Made by a program: the position numbers and the translations under genes. This document shows positions 1 through 9,616 of a stretch of 64,000 bases of DNA, piece after piece; the first letter of the stretch is position 1; each line of letters begins with the position of its first letter. The notes beneath the pieces are model-generated. The model did no database searches. It was given only the letters and a program-made list of their open reading frames with translations, and was not told the origin of the DNA. This DNA is from Variovorax sp. MHTC-1 (lineage in GTDB: Bacteria; Pseudomonadota; Gammaproteobacteria; Burkholderiales; Burkholderiaceae_C), in assembly GCF_003984645.1 (NCBI RefSeq), contig NZ_RWKI01000007.1, forward strand, positions 186,001 to 250,000, read 5' to 3'.

Positions 1-1
1 C

Positions 2-454
2 AGTGCGGTCGCGGTGGGCGCCCACAGCTACAAGATCGACAGCCAGGCGCCGCTCGGCAGCGTCCGTGTCGAGGGCACGGTCAACAGCCGCGCGTTCACC
101 GCGCAGGTCGAGCGCGGCGCCGGCAAGAATCCGCTGGCGCTGCGCGTTGCGCACAACGGCACGCAGATCGAGGCGTTGGTGCTCTCGCCGCTCGGTTCGC
201 GCTTGTTGAAGCTCATGCCCTACAAGGCGCCGCCGGATCTCAGCAAGTACCTGATGTCGCCGATGCCGGGTCTCCTGGTCGAGGTCTCGGTGCAGCCGGG
301 CCAGCAGGTGCAGGCCGGCGAGAAGCTCGCGGTGATCGAAGCCATGAAGATGGAGAACGTGCTCTTCGCCACGCAGGACGGTGTGGTCGGCAGCATCTCG
401 GCGGCCAAGGGCGAATCGCTCGCGGTCGATCAGGTGATTCTGGAGTTTGCATGA
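2..454 (+). CDS. Biotin-dependent acyl-CoA carboxylase alpha subunit, C-terminal part (probably propionyl-CoA carboxylase)
   Basis: Partial gene entering from the left edge; only about 150 C-terminal residues are present. The last 70 form a biotinyl (BCCP) domain: a PMPGLL turn followed by EAMKMENVL, whose lysine codon at 347-349 is the biotin attachment site. The preceding segment is the linker region between carboxylase and BCCP domains found in single-chain alpha subunits of propionyl-, acetyl- or methylcrotonyl-CoA carboxylases. Such subunits carboxylate their own biotin with ATP and bicarbonate and pass the carboxyl group to a beta subunit. The propionyl-CoA assignment rests on the BCCP sequence style and on the epimerase-like gene two genes downstream. 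The stop codon overlaps the bioB start, so the two are probably co-translated. Confidence 0.85.
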   Translation, partial: SAVAVGAHSYKIDSQAPLGSVRVEGTVNSRAFTAQVERGAGKNPLALRVAHNGTQIEALVLSPLGSRLLKLMPYKAPPDLSKYLMSPMPGLLVEVSVQPGQQVQAGEKLAVIEAMKMENVLFATQDGVVGSISAAKGESLAVDQVILEFA

Positions 455-1482
455 TGGGTGCCAGCGATCTTTCGGCGGCGAAGTCCGTCATGCTTCATCG
501 GCCGGCCGCCAGGCCGACGGTGCGCGGCCCGTGGCCGGTCGAGGCCGTGCAGGCCTTGCTCGACAAGCCCTTCAACGACCTTCTGTTCGAGGCGCAGACC
601 GTGCATCGTGCGAACTTCCCCGAGGGCGACATCGAGCTGGCGACGCTGCTGTCGGTCAAGACCGGCGGCTGTCCCGAGAACTGCGGCTATTGCCCGCAAT
701 CGGCCGAGTTCGACACCGGCGTGAAGGCGCAGAAGCTGATGGAGGTCGACGAGGTCGTGCGCGCCGCGCAGGCCGCCAAGGACGCCGGCGCCACGCGCTT
801 TTGCATGGGCGCGGCCTGGCGCGCGCCCAAGGACCGAGACGTCGAGAAGGTGGCGGTGCTGGTGGAAGCAGTCAAGGGCCTGGGCCTGCAGACCTGCGCC
901 ACGCTGGGCATGCTCGAGCCGCAGCATGCGAAGCAGCTCAAGGCCGCGGGTCTGGACTACTACAACCACAACCTCGACACGGCGCCCGAGTACTACGGTG
1001 ACATCGTCGACACGCGCACCTACCAGGACCGGCTCGACACGCTGGGCCATGTGCGCGCCGCCGGTATCAGCGTGTGCTGCGGGGGCATCGTCGGCATGGG
1101 CGAGACGGCGGTGCACCGTGCGGGGCTGATCGCGCAGCTGGCCAACCTCGACCCCTACCCCGAGTCGGTGCCGATCAACAGCCTGGTGCGCGTGCCTGGC
1201 ACGCCGCTGGCCGATGCGGACCCGATCGATCCGTTGGATTTCGTGCGCATGATCGCCGCGGCCCGCATCACGATGCCCAAGGCCCGCGTGCGGCTGTCGG
1301 CCGGCCGGCAGCAACTGGGCGAGGCCGTGCAGGCGCTGTGCTTCCTGGCCGGCGCCAACTCGATCTTCTATGGCGACAAGCTGCTGGTGACCGGCAACCC
1401 GGACGTGGAAGCCGACGTGCAGCTGCTGCGCAAGCTGGGGCTCGAGGCGCGGCGGACCAGCGAACAAGGAGCATGTGCATGA
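451..1482 (+). CDS. bioB: Biotin synthase BioB
   Basis: Radical-SAM enzyme inserting sulfur into dethiobiotin, the last step of biotin synthesis. The protein has 343 residues, normal for BioB. The SAM-binding 4Fe-4S motif is Cys74-x3-Cys78-x2-Cys81 ([13 protein letters not shown]), followed by YYNHNLDT and the [10 protein letters not shown] segment, both hallmarks of BioB; later motifs such as VRVPGTPL and the RLSAGR arginine stretch are also present. The start ATG overlaps the TGA of the preceding biotin-containing carboxylase subunit (ATGA), coupling cofactor synthesis to an enzyme that uses it. No other bio genes (bioA, bioD, bioF) are in the window. The iron-sulfur clusters it needs would come from the isc operon about 6 kb downstream. 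Confidence 0.97.
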   Translation: MMGASDLSAAKSVMLHRPAARPTVRGPWPVEAVQALLDKPFNDLLFEAQTVHRANFPEGDIELATLLSVKTGGCPENCGYCPQSAEFDTGVKAQKLMEVDEVVRAAQAAKDAGATRFCMGAAWRAPKDRDVEKVAVLVEAVKGLGLQTCATLGMLEPQHAKQLKAAGLDYYNHNLDTAPEYYGDIVDTRTYQDRLDTLGHVRAAGISVCCGGIVGMGETAVHRAGLIAQLANLDPYPESVPINSLVRVPGTPLADADPIDPLDFVRMIAAARITMPKARVRLSAGRQQLGEAVQALCFLAGANSIFYGDKLLVTGNPDVEADVQLLRKLGLEARRTSEQGACA

Positions 1483-1946
1483 ACCGTCCTTTCAAGGTGC
1501 TCGGCATCCAGCAGATCGCGATCGGCGGACCCGACAAGACACGCCTGCAAAAGCTCTGGGTCGAAATGCTCGGCCTCGAAGTGACCGGCACCTTCAAGAG
1601 CGAGCGCGAGAACGTCGACGAGGACATCTGCGCCATCGGCAGCGGCCCCTTCAAGATCGAGGTCGATCTGATGCAGCCGCTCGATCCCGAGAAGAAGCCG
1701 GCCGTCCATGCCACGCCGCTGAACCACGTGGGCCTGTGGATCGACGATCTTCCGGCCGCCGTCGGATGGCTCGGTGCCCAGGGCGTGCGCTTCGCGCCGG
1801 GCGGCATCCGCAAGGGCGCCGCCGGTTTCGACATCTGCTTTCTGCATCCCAAGGGCAACGAGGAGTTCCCGATCGCAGGCGAAGGCGTACTGATCGAACT
1901 CGTGCAGGCGCCGCCGGAAGTGGTAGAGGCTTTTTCGGCCCTCTGA
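1479..1946 (+). CDS. VOC-superfamily protein, methylmalonyl-CoA-epimerase-like
   Basis: About 155 residues with two glyoxalase/VOC half-repeats. The second half carries [10 protein letters not shown] and ends HPKGNEEF...[10 protein letters not shown], closely resembling methylmalonyl-CoA epimerase, where this His and Glu bind the metal. In the first repeat the usual metal-binding His (D/N-H-V-A) is replaced by Gln (IQQIAI), so catalysis as a standard epimerase is not certain. Two in-frame ATGs exist at 1473 and 1479; AAGGAG at 1467-1472 is well spaced only for 1479, so that start is chosen. It overlaps the bioB stop. Following a carboxylase of propionyl-CoA type, the likely role is epimerising (S)- to (R)-methylmalonyl-CoA. 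A lactoylglutathione-lyase-like or other VOC function is possible. Confidence 0.75.
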   Translation: MNRPFKVLGIQQIAIGGPDKTRLQKLWVEMLGLEVTGTFKSERENVDEDICAIGSGPFKIEVDLMQPLDPEKKPAVHATPLNHVGLWIDDLPAAVGWLGAQGVRFAPGGIRKGAAGFDICFLHPKGNEEFPIAGEGVLIELVQAPPEVVEAFSAL

Positions 1947-1984
1947 CCCACGAACGCCGAGGCAGGGCAGCAGGGTGTAGTGGA

Positions 1985-2605
1985 TCAGGTTTTCTTGCCG
2001 TCGGCGCGCGTTGCGGCCGTCGCGCGCGCGCGTGCCAGGGCGGCTTCGATCACGGCACGCTTGCGGTCCGGCGCCGCTTCGGGCGCTTTGGCGACCCTGG
2101 GTTCGTCACGCTTCTCGCGCCGCTTGCCGTGCGCCTCATAGCGCTTGCGTGCCTGATCGGCCTGCGCCTGCGACCAGGCTTGCCAGCCGCTCTTGCCAGG
2201 CGTCGCCACTTCAAGCGATATGCAATCGACCGGGCAGACCGGAATGCAGAGTTCGCAGCCTGTGCAATGCGCTTCGATCACGGTGTGCATGCGCTTGTGG
2301 ATGCCGAGGATCGCATCGGTCGGGCAGGCATCGAGGCACAGCGTGCAGCCGATGCACCAGGCTTCGTCGATCACGGCCAGGGCGCGGGGGCCCTCGCTGC
2401 CGAACTGCGGGTCGATCGGCCGCACCGGCTGGGCGGTGAGTTGCGACAGGCGCGCCACGCCTTCAGCGCCGCCCGGCGGGCATTGGTGGATGCCGGCACC
2501 GCCGTCTGCGATGGCTTGTGCGTACCCCGCGCAATCGGGATAGCCGCAGCGCGTGCACTGCGTCTGGGGCAGTGCGTCGAGGATGCGTGCGGCCAGCGCG
2601 TTCAC
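1985..2605 (-). CDS. RnfB/RsxB-like 8Fe ferredoxin
   Basis: 206 residues. The N-terminal domain has the 4Fe-4S pattern CTRCGYPDC...C of RnfB proteins; it is followed by two bacterial ferredoxin motifs, CIGCTLCLDACPTDAI and CTGCELCIPVCPVDCI, each with CxxCxxCxxxCP spacing. The C-terminal 70 residues are charged and Arg/Ala-rich. The usual N-terminal membrane helix of RnfB is missing, and no other rnf genes are adjacent; Burkholderiales commonly carry such a stand-alone gene, annotated as electron transport complex subunit RsxB. It presumably acts as a soluble electron carrier. The start is a GTG, 13 bases after the phaZ stop, so both genes are probably one transcript. Confidence 0.85.
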   Translation of the reverse strand: MNALAARILDALPQTQCTRCGYPDCAGYAQAIADGGAGIHQCPPGGAEGVARLSQLTAQPVRPIDPQFGSEGPRALAVIDEAWCIGCTLCLDACPTDAILGIHKRMHTVIEAHCTGCELCIPVCPVDCISLEVATPGKSGWQAWSQAQADQARKRYEAHGKRREKRDEPRVAKAPEAAPDRKRAVIEAALARARATAATRADGKKT

Positions 2606-2618
2606 GGCCCCGCGGTCG

Positions 2619-4007
2619 TCAACGCGCAGCGCCGCGCGTCCGCCGCGCCGGTGCGGACTTGCGCGCCACGGTAGGGCGCTTGGCCGCCGCAGCGGCCTTG
2701 ACCGTGTCTTCGGCCGTCACGATGGAGCGACCGACGCGCTTTTGCGGCTTGTCGTGCGCGGCGATGAAGGCCTTCACCTCGGGGTAGACCCGTTCGCGCC
2801 AGCGGCGGCCGCTGAAGATGCCGTAGTGGCCGGCGTCCTTGACTTCGTAGTGCTGCTGGTGATCCGGCGTGATGCCGGTGCACAAGTCGTGCGCGGCGCG
2901 GGTCTGGCCGGAGCCCGAGATGTCGTCCAGTTCGCCTTCGATGGTCAGGAGGCCGGTCGAATGGATGTCCTGCGGTCGTACGCGCTCGAGCACGCCTTCG
3001 GGGTTCTTCACTTCCCAGGTGCCGTTGACGAGCTCGAACTTCTGGAACACGGTCCGGATGGTGTCGAGGTAGTAGTCCGCATCCATGTCGAGCACGGCGT
3101 TGTACTCGTCGTAGAACTTGCGGTGCGCTTCGGCGCTCGCGTCGTCGCCTTTGATCAGGTCCTTGAAATAGTCGTAGTGGCTGGTTGCATGGCGATCCGG
3201 ATTCATCGCGACGAAGCCGGTGTGCTGCAGAAAGCCAGGGTACACGCGGCGGCCGACGCCCGGAAAGCCCTGCGGCACCCGATAGATCACGTTGTTCTCG
3301 AACCACTCGTAGCTCTTGTTCATCGCCAGGTTGTTGACGGCGGTGGGCGACTTGCGGGCATCGATGGGGCCGCCCATCATGGTCAGCGACAGCGGAACCT
3401 TTTCGCCGCGGCTGGCCATCAGCGACACCGCGGCCAGTACCGGCACCGTGGGCTGGCAGACGCTGATCACGTGGCAGTGGCCGTACTCGGCCTCCAGGTG
3501 CCGGATGAACTCCTGGACGTAGTTGATGTAGTCGTCGAGGTGGAATTCGCCTTCGGACAGCGGGACAAGGCGGGCGTTGACCCAGTCGGTGATGTAGACC
3601 TTGTGGTCCTGCAGCAAGGTGCGCACGGTGTCGCGCAAGAGCGTTGCGTAGTGCCCAGACAACGGCGCCACGATCAGCACCACGGGCTGGCTCTTGAGCG
3701 TCTGCAGGGTGTGCGGCTCGTCGGTGAAGCGCTTAAAGCGCCGCAGCTGGCAGAACGGCTTCTCGATCTCGATGACTTCCTGGATCACCACATCGTCGCC
3801 GTCGACCTTCACGGTCTTGATGTCGAACTCGGGCTTCTCGTAGTCCTTGCCCAAGCGGTAGAGGAGGTCGTAGCCGGCAGCCATGCGCTGCGAAAGCGGC
3901 GTCTGGCCGAAGACGGCGCCTTGGCCGTAGAGCTTGGAGGCAGCCTGCGCGAAGTCGGCGAACGGCTCCATCAGGGAGCGTTGTGCTTCGTAGAGTTGGT
4001 ACAGCAT
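2619..4007 (-). CDS. phaZ: Intracellular poly(3-hydroxybutyrate) depolymerase PhaZ
   Basis: 462 residues of the PhaZ1-type intracellular PHB depolymerase family, which mobilises storage granules inside the cell. The nucleophile is a cysteine rather than a serine: Cys184 in SVCQPT corresponds to the catalytic Cys183 of the Ralstonia eutropha PhaZ1 enzyme. The histidine partner lies in DAGHYGIFSG near the C terminus, and an acidic partner is expected in the GELDDISG segment. The chain begins MLYQLYEAQRS, typical of the family. The last 30 residues are rich in Lys, Arg and Ala and may help binding to the granule or DNA-associated material (inference). No extracellular signal peptide is seen. Upstream gene 4104-5300 is on the same strand but about 95 bases away. 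Confidence 0.95.
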   Translation of the reverse strand: MLYQLYEAQRSLMEPFADFAQAASKLYGQGAVFGQTPLSQRMAAGYDLLYRLGKDYEKPEFDIKTVKVDGDDVVIQEVIEIEKPFCQLRRFKRFTDEPHTLQTLKSQPVVLIVAPLSGHYATLLRDTVRTLLQDHKVYITDWVNARLVPLSEGEFHLDDYINYVQEFIRHLEAEYGHCHVISVCQPTVPVLAAVSLMASRGEKVPLSLTMMGGPIDARKSPTAVNNLAMNKSYEWFENNVIYRVPQGFPGVGRRVYPGFLQHTGFVAMNPDRHATSHYDYFKDLIKGDDASAEAHRKFYDEYNAVLDMDADYYLDTIRTVFQKFELVNGTWEVKNPEGVLERVRPQDIHSTGLLTIEGELDDISGSGQTRAAHDLCTGITPDHQQHYEVKDAGHYGIFSGRRWRERVYPEVKAFIAAHDKPQKRVGRSIVTAEDTVKAAAAAKRPTVARKSAPARRTRGAAR

Positions 4008-4103
4008 GAGGTCTGCGTGTTAGGAGATGTTGCGATGCAATATATCAGCGGCGCAGACCAAAAGTGCTAGGCACAAACACCCAATTGGTCTGGCCAATTC
4101 GTA

Positions 4104-5300
4104 TCAGATGACCTTGGCGATACTCTGGCAGACGTAGTCGATGTTCTTGCTGTTGAGCGCGGCCACGCACATGCGGCCGGTGTCGGTGCCGTAGACGCCG
4201 AACTCTTCGCGCAGGCGCACCATCTGGTCCTTGCTGAGGCCCGAATAGCTGAACATGCCGATCTGGGCGGTGATGAAGCTCATGTCTTGCTTGACGCCGG
4301 CAGCCTTGAGGCCGTCGACCAGCTTCTGGCGCATCGCCTTGATGCGCACGCGCATCTCGCCGAGCTCCTTTTCCCACAGCGCACGCAGCTCCGGCGTGCC
4401 GAGCACAGTCGCGACCACGGCGCCGCCGTGCGTCGGCGGGTTGCTGTAGTTGGTGCGGATCGCGATCTTGAGCTGGCTCAGCACGCGCGCGGCCTCTTCC
4501 TTGCTCTCGCACAGCACCGAGAGAGCGCCGACGCGTTCGCCATAGAGGCTGAAGCTCTTGGAGAAGGAGGTCGAGACGAAGAAATCCAGGCCGGCAGCGA
4601 CGAACTTGCCGATGGCAGCGCCGTCTTCCTGGATGCCGTAGCCGAAGCCCTGGTAGGCCATGTCGAGGAAGGCCACAAGCTTCCTCGACTTGACGGCCTC
4701 GACCACCCGGTCCCACTGGGCCGGCGTGATGTCGTAGCCGGTCGGGTTGTGGCAGCAGGCGTGCAATACGACGATGGTGCCGGCCGGCGCGGCGTTCAGC
4801 GCGCTCAGCATGCCGTCGAAGTCGATGCCGCGCTTGGCGGCGTCGTAGTAGGGATAGCTTTCGACCGGGAAGCCGGCGTTGGTGAACAGCGCGCGGTGGT
4901 TTTCCCAGCTCGGGTCGCTGATCAGCACCTTGGCATTGGGGTTGAGCTTCTTGAGGAAGTCGGCGCCGACCTTGAGGCCACCGGTTCCGCCCAGGCCCTG
5001 AATGGTCGCGACGCGGCCGGAATTCACCGGCTCGCTGTCGGCGCCGAACACCAGGCCCTTCACTGCGTTGTCGTACGCCGCGATGCCGTCGATCGGCAGG
5101 TAGCCACGCGCCGTGGGTGTCTTGGTCATGCTTTGTTCGACCGCCTGCACGCACTGCAGCAGGGGCAGCTTGCCGTTGTCGTCGTAGTAGACGCCGACGC
5201 CGAGATTGACCTTGTTGGGATTGCTGTCGGCGGCGAATTGCTCGTTGAGGCCCAGGATCGGGTCGCGCGGCGCCATCTCGACGGCGGTGAACATTGACAT
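4104..5300 (-). CDS. Aspartate/aromatic aminotransferase (class I, PLP)
   Basis: 398 residues beginning MSMFTAVEMAPRDPILGLNE, the characteristic N terminus of the AspC/TyrB family. It transfers the amino group between aspartate or aromatic amino acids and 2-oxoglutarate. The PLP lysine is in STSFSKSFSLYGERVG, the substrate carboxylate arginine in the C-terminal region, and the LLHACCHNPTG-like segment (VLHACCHNPTGYD) is conserved. The start at 5300 is preferred over an upstream ATG because AAAGGA sits 6-7 bases before it. It is divergent from uvrB; about 110 bases separate the two starts and must hold both promoters. Aspartate versus aromatic preference cannot be told from sequence. Confidence 0.93.
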   Translation of the reverse strand: MSMFTAVEMAPRDPILGLNEQFAADSNPNKVNLGVGVYYDDNGKLPLLQCVQAVEQSMTKTPTARGYLPIDGIAAYDNAVKGLVFGADSEPVNSGRVATIQGLGGTGGLKVGADFLKKLNPNAKVLISDPSWENHRALFTNAGFPVESYPYYDAAKRGIDFDGMLSALNAAPAGTIVVLHACCHNPTGYDITPAQWDRVVEAVKSRKLVAFLDMAYQGFGYGIQEDGAAIGKFVAAGLDFFVSTSFSKSFSLYGERVGALSVLCESKEEAARVLSQLKIAIRTNYSNPPTHGGAVVATVLGTPELRALWEKELGEMRVRIKAMRQKLVDGLKAAGVKQDMSFITAQIGMFSYSGLSKDQMVRLREEFGVYGTDTGRMCVAALNSKNIDYVCQSIAKVI

Positions 5301-5409
5301 GGAAAGTCCTTTGGGGGGTGATCGATGCACGGAACGCCGGATCAGCGTTTAAGCTTTCCGGTTGCCTTGAATTTTACCGGCCGCGCCGCCAACTCCCAGG
5401 GTCCACGCC

Positions 5410-7542
5410 ATGCCAGAAGCCACCGAAGTCATTCCCGAGCCGCAACACGCCGACCCCGTCGGTCCTGCGAAGCAGGGCGAATTCATCAAGTTCCCCGGTT
5501 CGCCCTTCGAGCTTTACCAGCCTTATCCGCCTGCGGGCGACCAGCCGGACGCGATTGCCGGCCTGGTCGAGGGCGTGCAGGACGGCGAGGTGTTCCAGAC
5601 CCTGCTCGGCGTCACCGGCTCGGGCAAGACCTTCACCATGGCCAACGTGATCGCCCGGCTGGGCCGGCCGGCCATCGTGTTCGCCCCCAACAAGACGCTG
5701 GCGGCGCAGCTCTACAGCGAGTTCCGCGAATTCTTCCCGAAGAACGCGGTCGAGTACTTCGTGAGCTACTACGACTACTACCAGCCTGAGGCCTATGTGC
5801 CGCAGCGCGATCTGTTCATTGAGAAGGACAGCTCGATCAACGAGCACATCGAGCAGATGCGGCTGTCGGCCACCAAGAGCGTGCTGGAGCGGCGCGACAC
5901 CGTGATCGTGGCCACGGTGAGCGCGATCTACGGCATCGGCACGCCCGAGGATTACACGCAGATGCGCTTCATCATGCGCACCGGCGATAAGATCGGCCAG
6001 CGCGACGTGATCGGACGGCTGATCCGCATGCAGTACACGCGCAACGAGCAGGATTTTTCACGCGGCTCCTTCCGCGTGCGCGGCGACACCATCGACGTAT
6101 TCCCGGCCGAGCACAGCGAGCTGGCGATTCGCATCGAGCTCTTCGACGACGAGATCGAGACGCTGCAGCTTTTCGACCCGCTCACGGGGCGCATCCGGCA
6201 GAAGATCCCCCGCTTCACGGTGTATCCGTCGAGCCACTACGTGACGCCGCGCGACAAGGTGCTGAGCGCGGTCGAGACCATCAAGCTCGAGCTCGACGCG
6301 CGGCTCAAGGAATTCGTGAGCCAGGGCAAGCTGGTCGAGGCGCAGCGGCTCGAGCAGCGCACGCGCTTCGATCTTGAAATGCTGGCCGAGATCGGCCATT
6401 GCAAGGGCATCGAGAACTACACGCGGCACCTTTCCGGCGCCGCGCCGGGCGAGCCGCCCGCGACGCTGACCGACTATCTGCCGAAGGACGCGCTGATGTT
6501 CCTCGACGAGAGCCACCAGATGATCGGCCAGCTGGGCGGCATGTACAACGGCGATCGTGCGCGCAAGACGACGCTGGTCGAGTACGGCTTCCGGCTGCCT
6601 TCGGCGCTCGATAACCGGCCGCTCAAGTTCGACGAGTTCGAAACCCGCATGCGACAGTGCATCTTCGTCTCCGCCACGCCGGCGCAGTACGAGAAGGACA
6701 ATGCCGGCAACGTGGTCGAGCAACTGGTGCGGCCGACCGGACTGATCGACCCCGAGGTCGAAGTCCGACCCGCCACTCACCAGGTGGACGATGTGCTGCA
6801 GGAAATCCGCCTGCGCGTCGACAAGAACGAGCGCGTGCTGATCACGACGCTGACCAAGCGCATGGCCGAGCAGTTGACCGACTACTTGGGCGACAACGGC
6901 GTCAAGGTGCGCTACCTGCACAGCGACATCGACACGGTGGAGCGCGTCGAGATCCTGCGCGATCTGCGTCTCGGGACCTTCGACGTGTTGGTCGGCATCA
7001 ACCTGCTGCGCGAGGGCCTCGATATTCCCGAGGTGTCGTTGGTGGCGATCCTCGATGCCGACAAGGAAGGCTTTCTGCGTGCCGAGCGTTCGCTGATCCA
7101 GACCATCGGCCGGGCGGCGCGCAATCTGAACGGCAAGGCCATCCTCTATGCCGACCGCATGACCGACTCGATGGTCAAAGCCATCGGCGAGACCGAGCGG
7201 CGGCGCGCGCGGCAGATCGCCCACAATGAAGCCCACGGCATCACGCCGCGCAGCATCGTGAAACAGGTGCGCGACCTGATCGACGGCGTCTACAGCGAAA
7301 AATCGACCAAGGAAGCCGCCAAGCGCGATCTCGAGCGCGCGAAGGTCGAGGACATGTCCGAAAAGGACGTAGCGCGCGAGATCAAGCGGCTGGAAAAGCT
7401 CATGCTGGAACATGCGCGCAACCTCGAGTTCGAGAAAGCCGCCCGGGTGCGCGACCAGCTGGCGTTGCTGCGCGAGCAGGCTTTCGGGGCACCCGGCAAG
7501 GACAACATCGCCATACCGGCCGCGGACGACGCGGGCGCTTAA
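5410..7542 (+). CDS. uvrB: Excinuclease ABC subunit B
   Basis: 710 residues. UvrB is the damage-verification helicase-like subunit of nucleotide excision repair. Visible motifs: Walker A GVTGSGKT, the beta-hairpin region [12 protein letters not shown] that clamps the DNA strand, DEAH-type box DESHQM, helicase motif V/VI region [15 protein letters not shown] and QTIGRAARN, and a C-terminal UVR motif (about residues 655-690) that binds UvrC. The N terminus has about 30 extra residues before the conserved [14 protein letters not shown] compared with E. coli, and the ribosome binding site before 5410 is weak, so an internal start is possible. A single-gene unit: it is followed by the isc promoter region. 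Confidence 0.97.
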   Translation: MPEATEVIPEPQHADPVGPAKQGEFIKFPGSPFELYQPYPPAGDQPDAIAGLVEGVQDGEVFQTLLGVTGSGKTFTMANVIARLGRPAIVFAPNKTLAAQLYSEFREFFPKNAVEYFVSYYDYYQPEAYVPQRDLFIEKDSSINEHIEQMRLSATKSVLERRDTVIVATVSAIYGIGTPEDYTQMRFIMRTGDKIGQRDVIGRLIRMQYTRNEQDFSRGSFRVRGDTIDVFPAEHSELAIRIELFDDEIETLQLFDPLTGRIRQKIPRFTVYPSSHYVTPRDKVLSAVETIKLELDARLKEFVSQGKLVEAQRLEQRTRFDLEMLAEIGHCKGIENYTRHLSGAAPGEPPATLTDYLPKDALMFLDESHQMIGQLGGMYNGDRARKTTLVEYGFRLPSALDNRPLKFDEFETRMRQCIFVSATPAQYEKDNAGNVVEQLVRPTGLIDPEVEVRPATHQVDDVLQEIRLRVDKNERVLITTLTKRMAEQLTDYLGDNGVKVRYLHSDIDTVERVEILRDLRLGTFDVLVGINLLREGLDIPEVSLVAILDADKEGFLRAERSLIQTIGRAARNLNGKAILYADRMTDSMVKAIGETERRRARQIAHNEAHGITPRSIVKQVRDLIDGVYSEKSTKEAAKRDLERAKVEDMSEKDVAREIKRLEKLMLEHARNLEFEKAARVRDQLALLREQAFGAPGKDNIAIPAADDAGA

Positions 7543-7595
7543 CGCTGTCCGAGCTTTCAATCGGGTTTACCCGAGCAAGCCGGAGGGCCTTCTGC

Positions 7596-7620
7596 TATAC
7601 TTGAGCGAAATACTCAAGAA
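7596..7620 (+). promoter_or_regulatory. Candidate IscR operator / isc promoter region
   Basis: An inverted repeat CTTGAG-N7-CTCAAG lies at 7600-7618, 140 bases before iscR. It resembles type-1 IscR sites (a TTGAC...TACTCAG-like core) found before isc operons. A TATACT hexamer at 7596-7601 overlaps it. The rest of the 7543-7760 gap holds no convincing gene. The operator call is inference from position and symmetry. Confidence 0.45.
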
Positions 7621-7760
7621 AACGAACTTCGCGATGAAGAACCGGCTCCTACCGACTGGATCACCAGCGGAAAGTGGGTCGGGAAGGGCGGAGACGGCGT
7701 CACCGAAGCCCACGACAGCCGCGGTGTCATTTCAACGGTAAGCACTCAAAGGAGCTTGCG

Positions 7761-8297
7761 ATGCGTCTCACTACCAAAGGCCGTTTTGCGGTCACAGCCA
7801 TGATCGATCTGGCACTGCGCCAGAACACCGGTCCCGTCACGCTGGCCGCGATCAGCCAGCGGCAGCAAATCTCCCTTTCCTACCTTGAACAGCTGTTCGG
7901 CAAGCTGCGCCGCCATGAGTTGGTCGAATCGACTCGTGGCCCGGGCGGCGGCTACTCGCTCGGCCGCAAGGCAGCGGACATCACCGTGGCCGACATCATT
8001 GTTTCTGTCGACGAACCCATCGATGCCACGCAGTGCGGCGGCAAGGAAAACTGCCTGGGTGAGGCCGGTCGTTGCATGACGCATGAGCTGTGGGCCTCGC
8101 TGAACCAGCGCATGGTCGAGTTCCTCGATTCCGTCACCCTGCAGAAGCTGGTGGACGACCAACTCGCCAAGGGCGTGCAGATCGAGAACAAGCCGGCGGT
8201 CAAGCGCGCGATTTCGAGCCAGCCGGTGGTCAAGCCGATCCGGGTCAACGCCCCGAATTCGGTGTTCGCACTCGGCAACGCCTTCGCCAAGTCGTGA
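7761..8297 (+). CDS. iscR: Fe-S cluster regulator IscR (Rrf2 family)
   Basis: 178 residues starting MRLTTKGRFAVTAMIDLAL, as in IscR. An N-terminal winged helix-turn-helix is followed by the cluster-binding loop with Cys92, Cys98 and Cys105 and the downstream CMTH histidine that serves as fourth ligand in E. coli IscR. With a 2Fe-2S cluster IscR represses its own operon; the apo form activates other genes. The spacing C-x5-C-x6-C has one residue more than E. coli (C-x5-C-x5-C). A strong AAAGGAG precedes the start at 7761; the longer in-frame extension upstream is rejected. The tail after residue 135 (about 45 residues, basic) exceeds the E. coli protein. It is the first gene of the isc operon. 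Confidence 0.96.
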   Translation: MRLTTKGRFAVTAMIDLALRQNTGPVTLAAISQRQQISLSYLEQLFGKLRRHELVESTRGPGGGYSLGRKAADITVADIIVSVDEPIDATQCGGKENCLGEAGRCMTHELWASLNQRMVEFLDSVTLQKLVDDQLAKGVQIENKPAVKRAISSQPVVKPIRVNAPNSVFALGNAFAKS

Positions 8298-8375
8298 TCC
8301 GGGGCGCCTCACGGCGCCCGCTCGATCCGCTTTGACCCCGTTTCGACAAGATAAACCCGCCAGCCTGAGCCAGCT

Positions 8376-9596
8376 ATGGACGTCACTCCCCATTTCCCGA
8401 TCTATCTCGACTACGGCGCGACGACGCCAGTCGATCCGCGCGTCGTCGACGCGATGATTCCCTGGTTGCGCGAGCATTTCGGCAACCCGGCGTCGCGCAG
8501 TCATGCCTGGGGTTGGGAAGCGGAAGAAGCCGTCGAGAAGGCGCGTGCCGACGTGGCGGACCTGATCGGCGCCGACCCGCGCGAAATCGTCTGGACTTCG
8601 GGCGCCACCGAGTCGAACAACCTCGCGCTCAAGGGCGCGGCGCACTTCTACAAGGGCAAGGGCAAGCACCTGATCACGGTCAAGACCGAGCACAAGGCCG
8701 TGCTCGACACCATGCGCGAACTCGAGCGCCAGGGCTTCGACGTGAGCTACCTGGACGTTCAGGAGAATGGCCTGCTCGATCTCGAGGTCTTCAAGGCCGC
8801 GATTCGTCCCGACACCATCCTCGCGAGCGTGATGTTCGTGAACAACGAAATCGGCGTGATCCAGGACGTGGTGACGCTCGGCAACATCTGCCGCGAAAAG
8901 GGCGTGATCTTCCACGTCGACGCGGCGCAGGCCACCGGCAAGGTCGAAATCGACGTCAAGAACCTGCCGATCGACCTCATGAGCCTGGCTTCGCACAAGA
9001 CCTACGGCCCCAAGGGCATCGGCGCGCTGTACGTGCGCCGCAAGCCGCGCGTGCGGCTGGAAGCCCAGATGCACGGCGGCGGTCATGAGCGCGGCATGCG
9101 CTCGGGCACTTTGCCCACCCACCAGATCGTCGGCATGGGCGAGGCTTTCCGCCTCGCCAAGCTCGAGATGAAGGAAGACATTGCCAAGGCGCGTGCCTTG
9201 CAGCAGCGTCTGCTCAACGGCCTGAAGGACGTCGAGCAGGTCTTCATCAACGGCGACCTCGAACACCGCGTGCCGCACAACCTCAACATGAGCTTCAACT
9301 ATGTCGAGGGCGAGTCGCTGATCATGGGCATCAAGGGCCTGGCGGTGTCGAGCGGCTCGGCCTGCACGTCGGCCAGCCTGGAGCCCAGCTATGTGCTGCG
9401 CGCGCTCGGCCGCAGCGACGAGCTTGCGCACAGCAGCCTGCGCATGACGATCGGCCGTTTCACGACCGCTGAAGAAATCGACTACGCGATCTCGACCATC
9501 AAGCACAACGTCGCCAAGCTCCGCGAGCTGAGCCCCCTGTGGGAGATGTTCCAAGACGGCATCGACATCAGCACGATCCAGTGGTCGGCGCATTAA
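8376..9596 (+). CDS. iscS: Cysteine desulfurase IscS
   Basis: 406 residues. A PLP enzyme that removes sulfur from cysteine and hands it as persulfide to IscU and to tRNA-thiolation pathways. The PLP-binding lysine is Lys208 in [12 protein letters not shown]; the catalytic cysteine is Cys330 in [14 protein letters not shown]. The N terminus [17 protein letters not shown] is family-typical. It lies 78 bases after iscR and 20 bases before iscU. Confidence 0.98.
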   Translation: MDVTPHFPIYLDYGATTPVDPRVVDAMIPWLREHFGNPASRSHAWGWEAEEAVEKARADVADLIGADPREIVWTSGATESNNLALKGAAHFYKGKGKHLITVKTEHKAVLDTMRELERQGFDVSYLDVQENGLLDLEVFKAAIRPDTILASVMFVNNEIGVIQDVVTLGNICREKGVIFHVDAAQATGKVEIDVKNLPIDLMSLASHKTYGPKGIGALYVRRKPRVRLEAQMHGGGHERGMRSGTLPTHQIVGMGEAFRLAKLEMKEDIAKARALQQRLLNGLKDVEQVFINGDLEHRVPHNLNMSFNYVEGESLIMGIKGLAVSSGSACTSASLEPSYVLRALGRSDELAHSSLRMTIGRFTTAEEIDYAISTIKHNVAKLRELSPLWEMFQDGIDISTIQWSAH

Positions 9597-9616
9597 CCAA
9601 GATTGAGAGGTACACC

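Noticed and set aside
7562-7573. CGGG-TTTA-CCCG as a uvrB terminator
   Set aside because: Only a 4-bp stem and no T-run.
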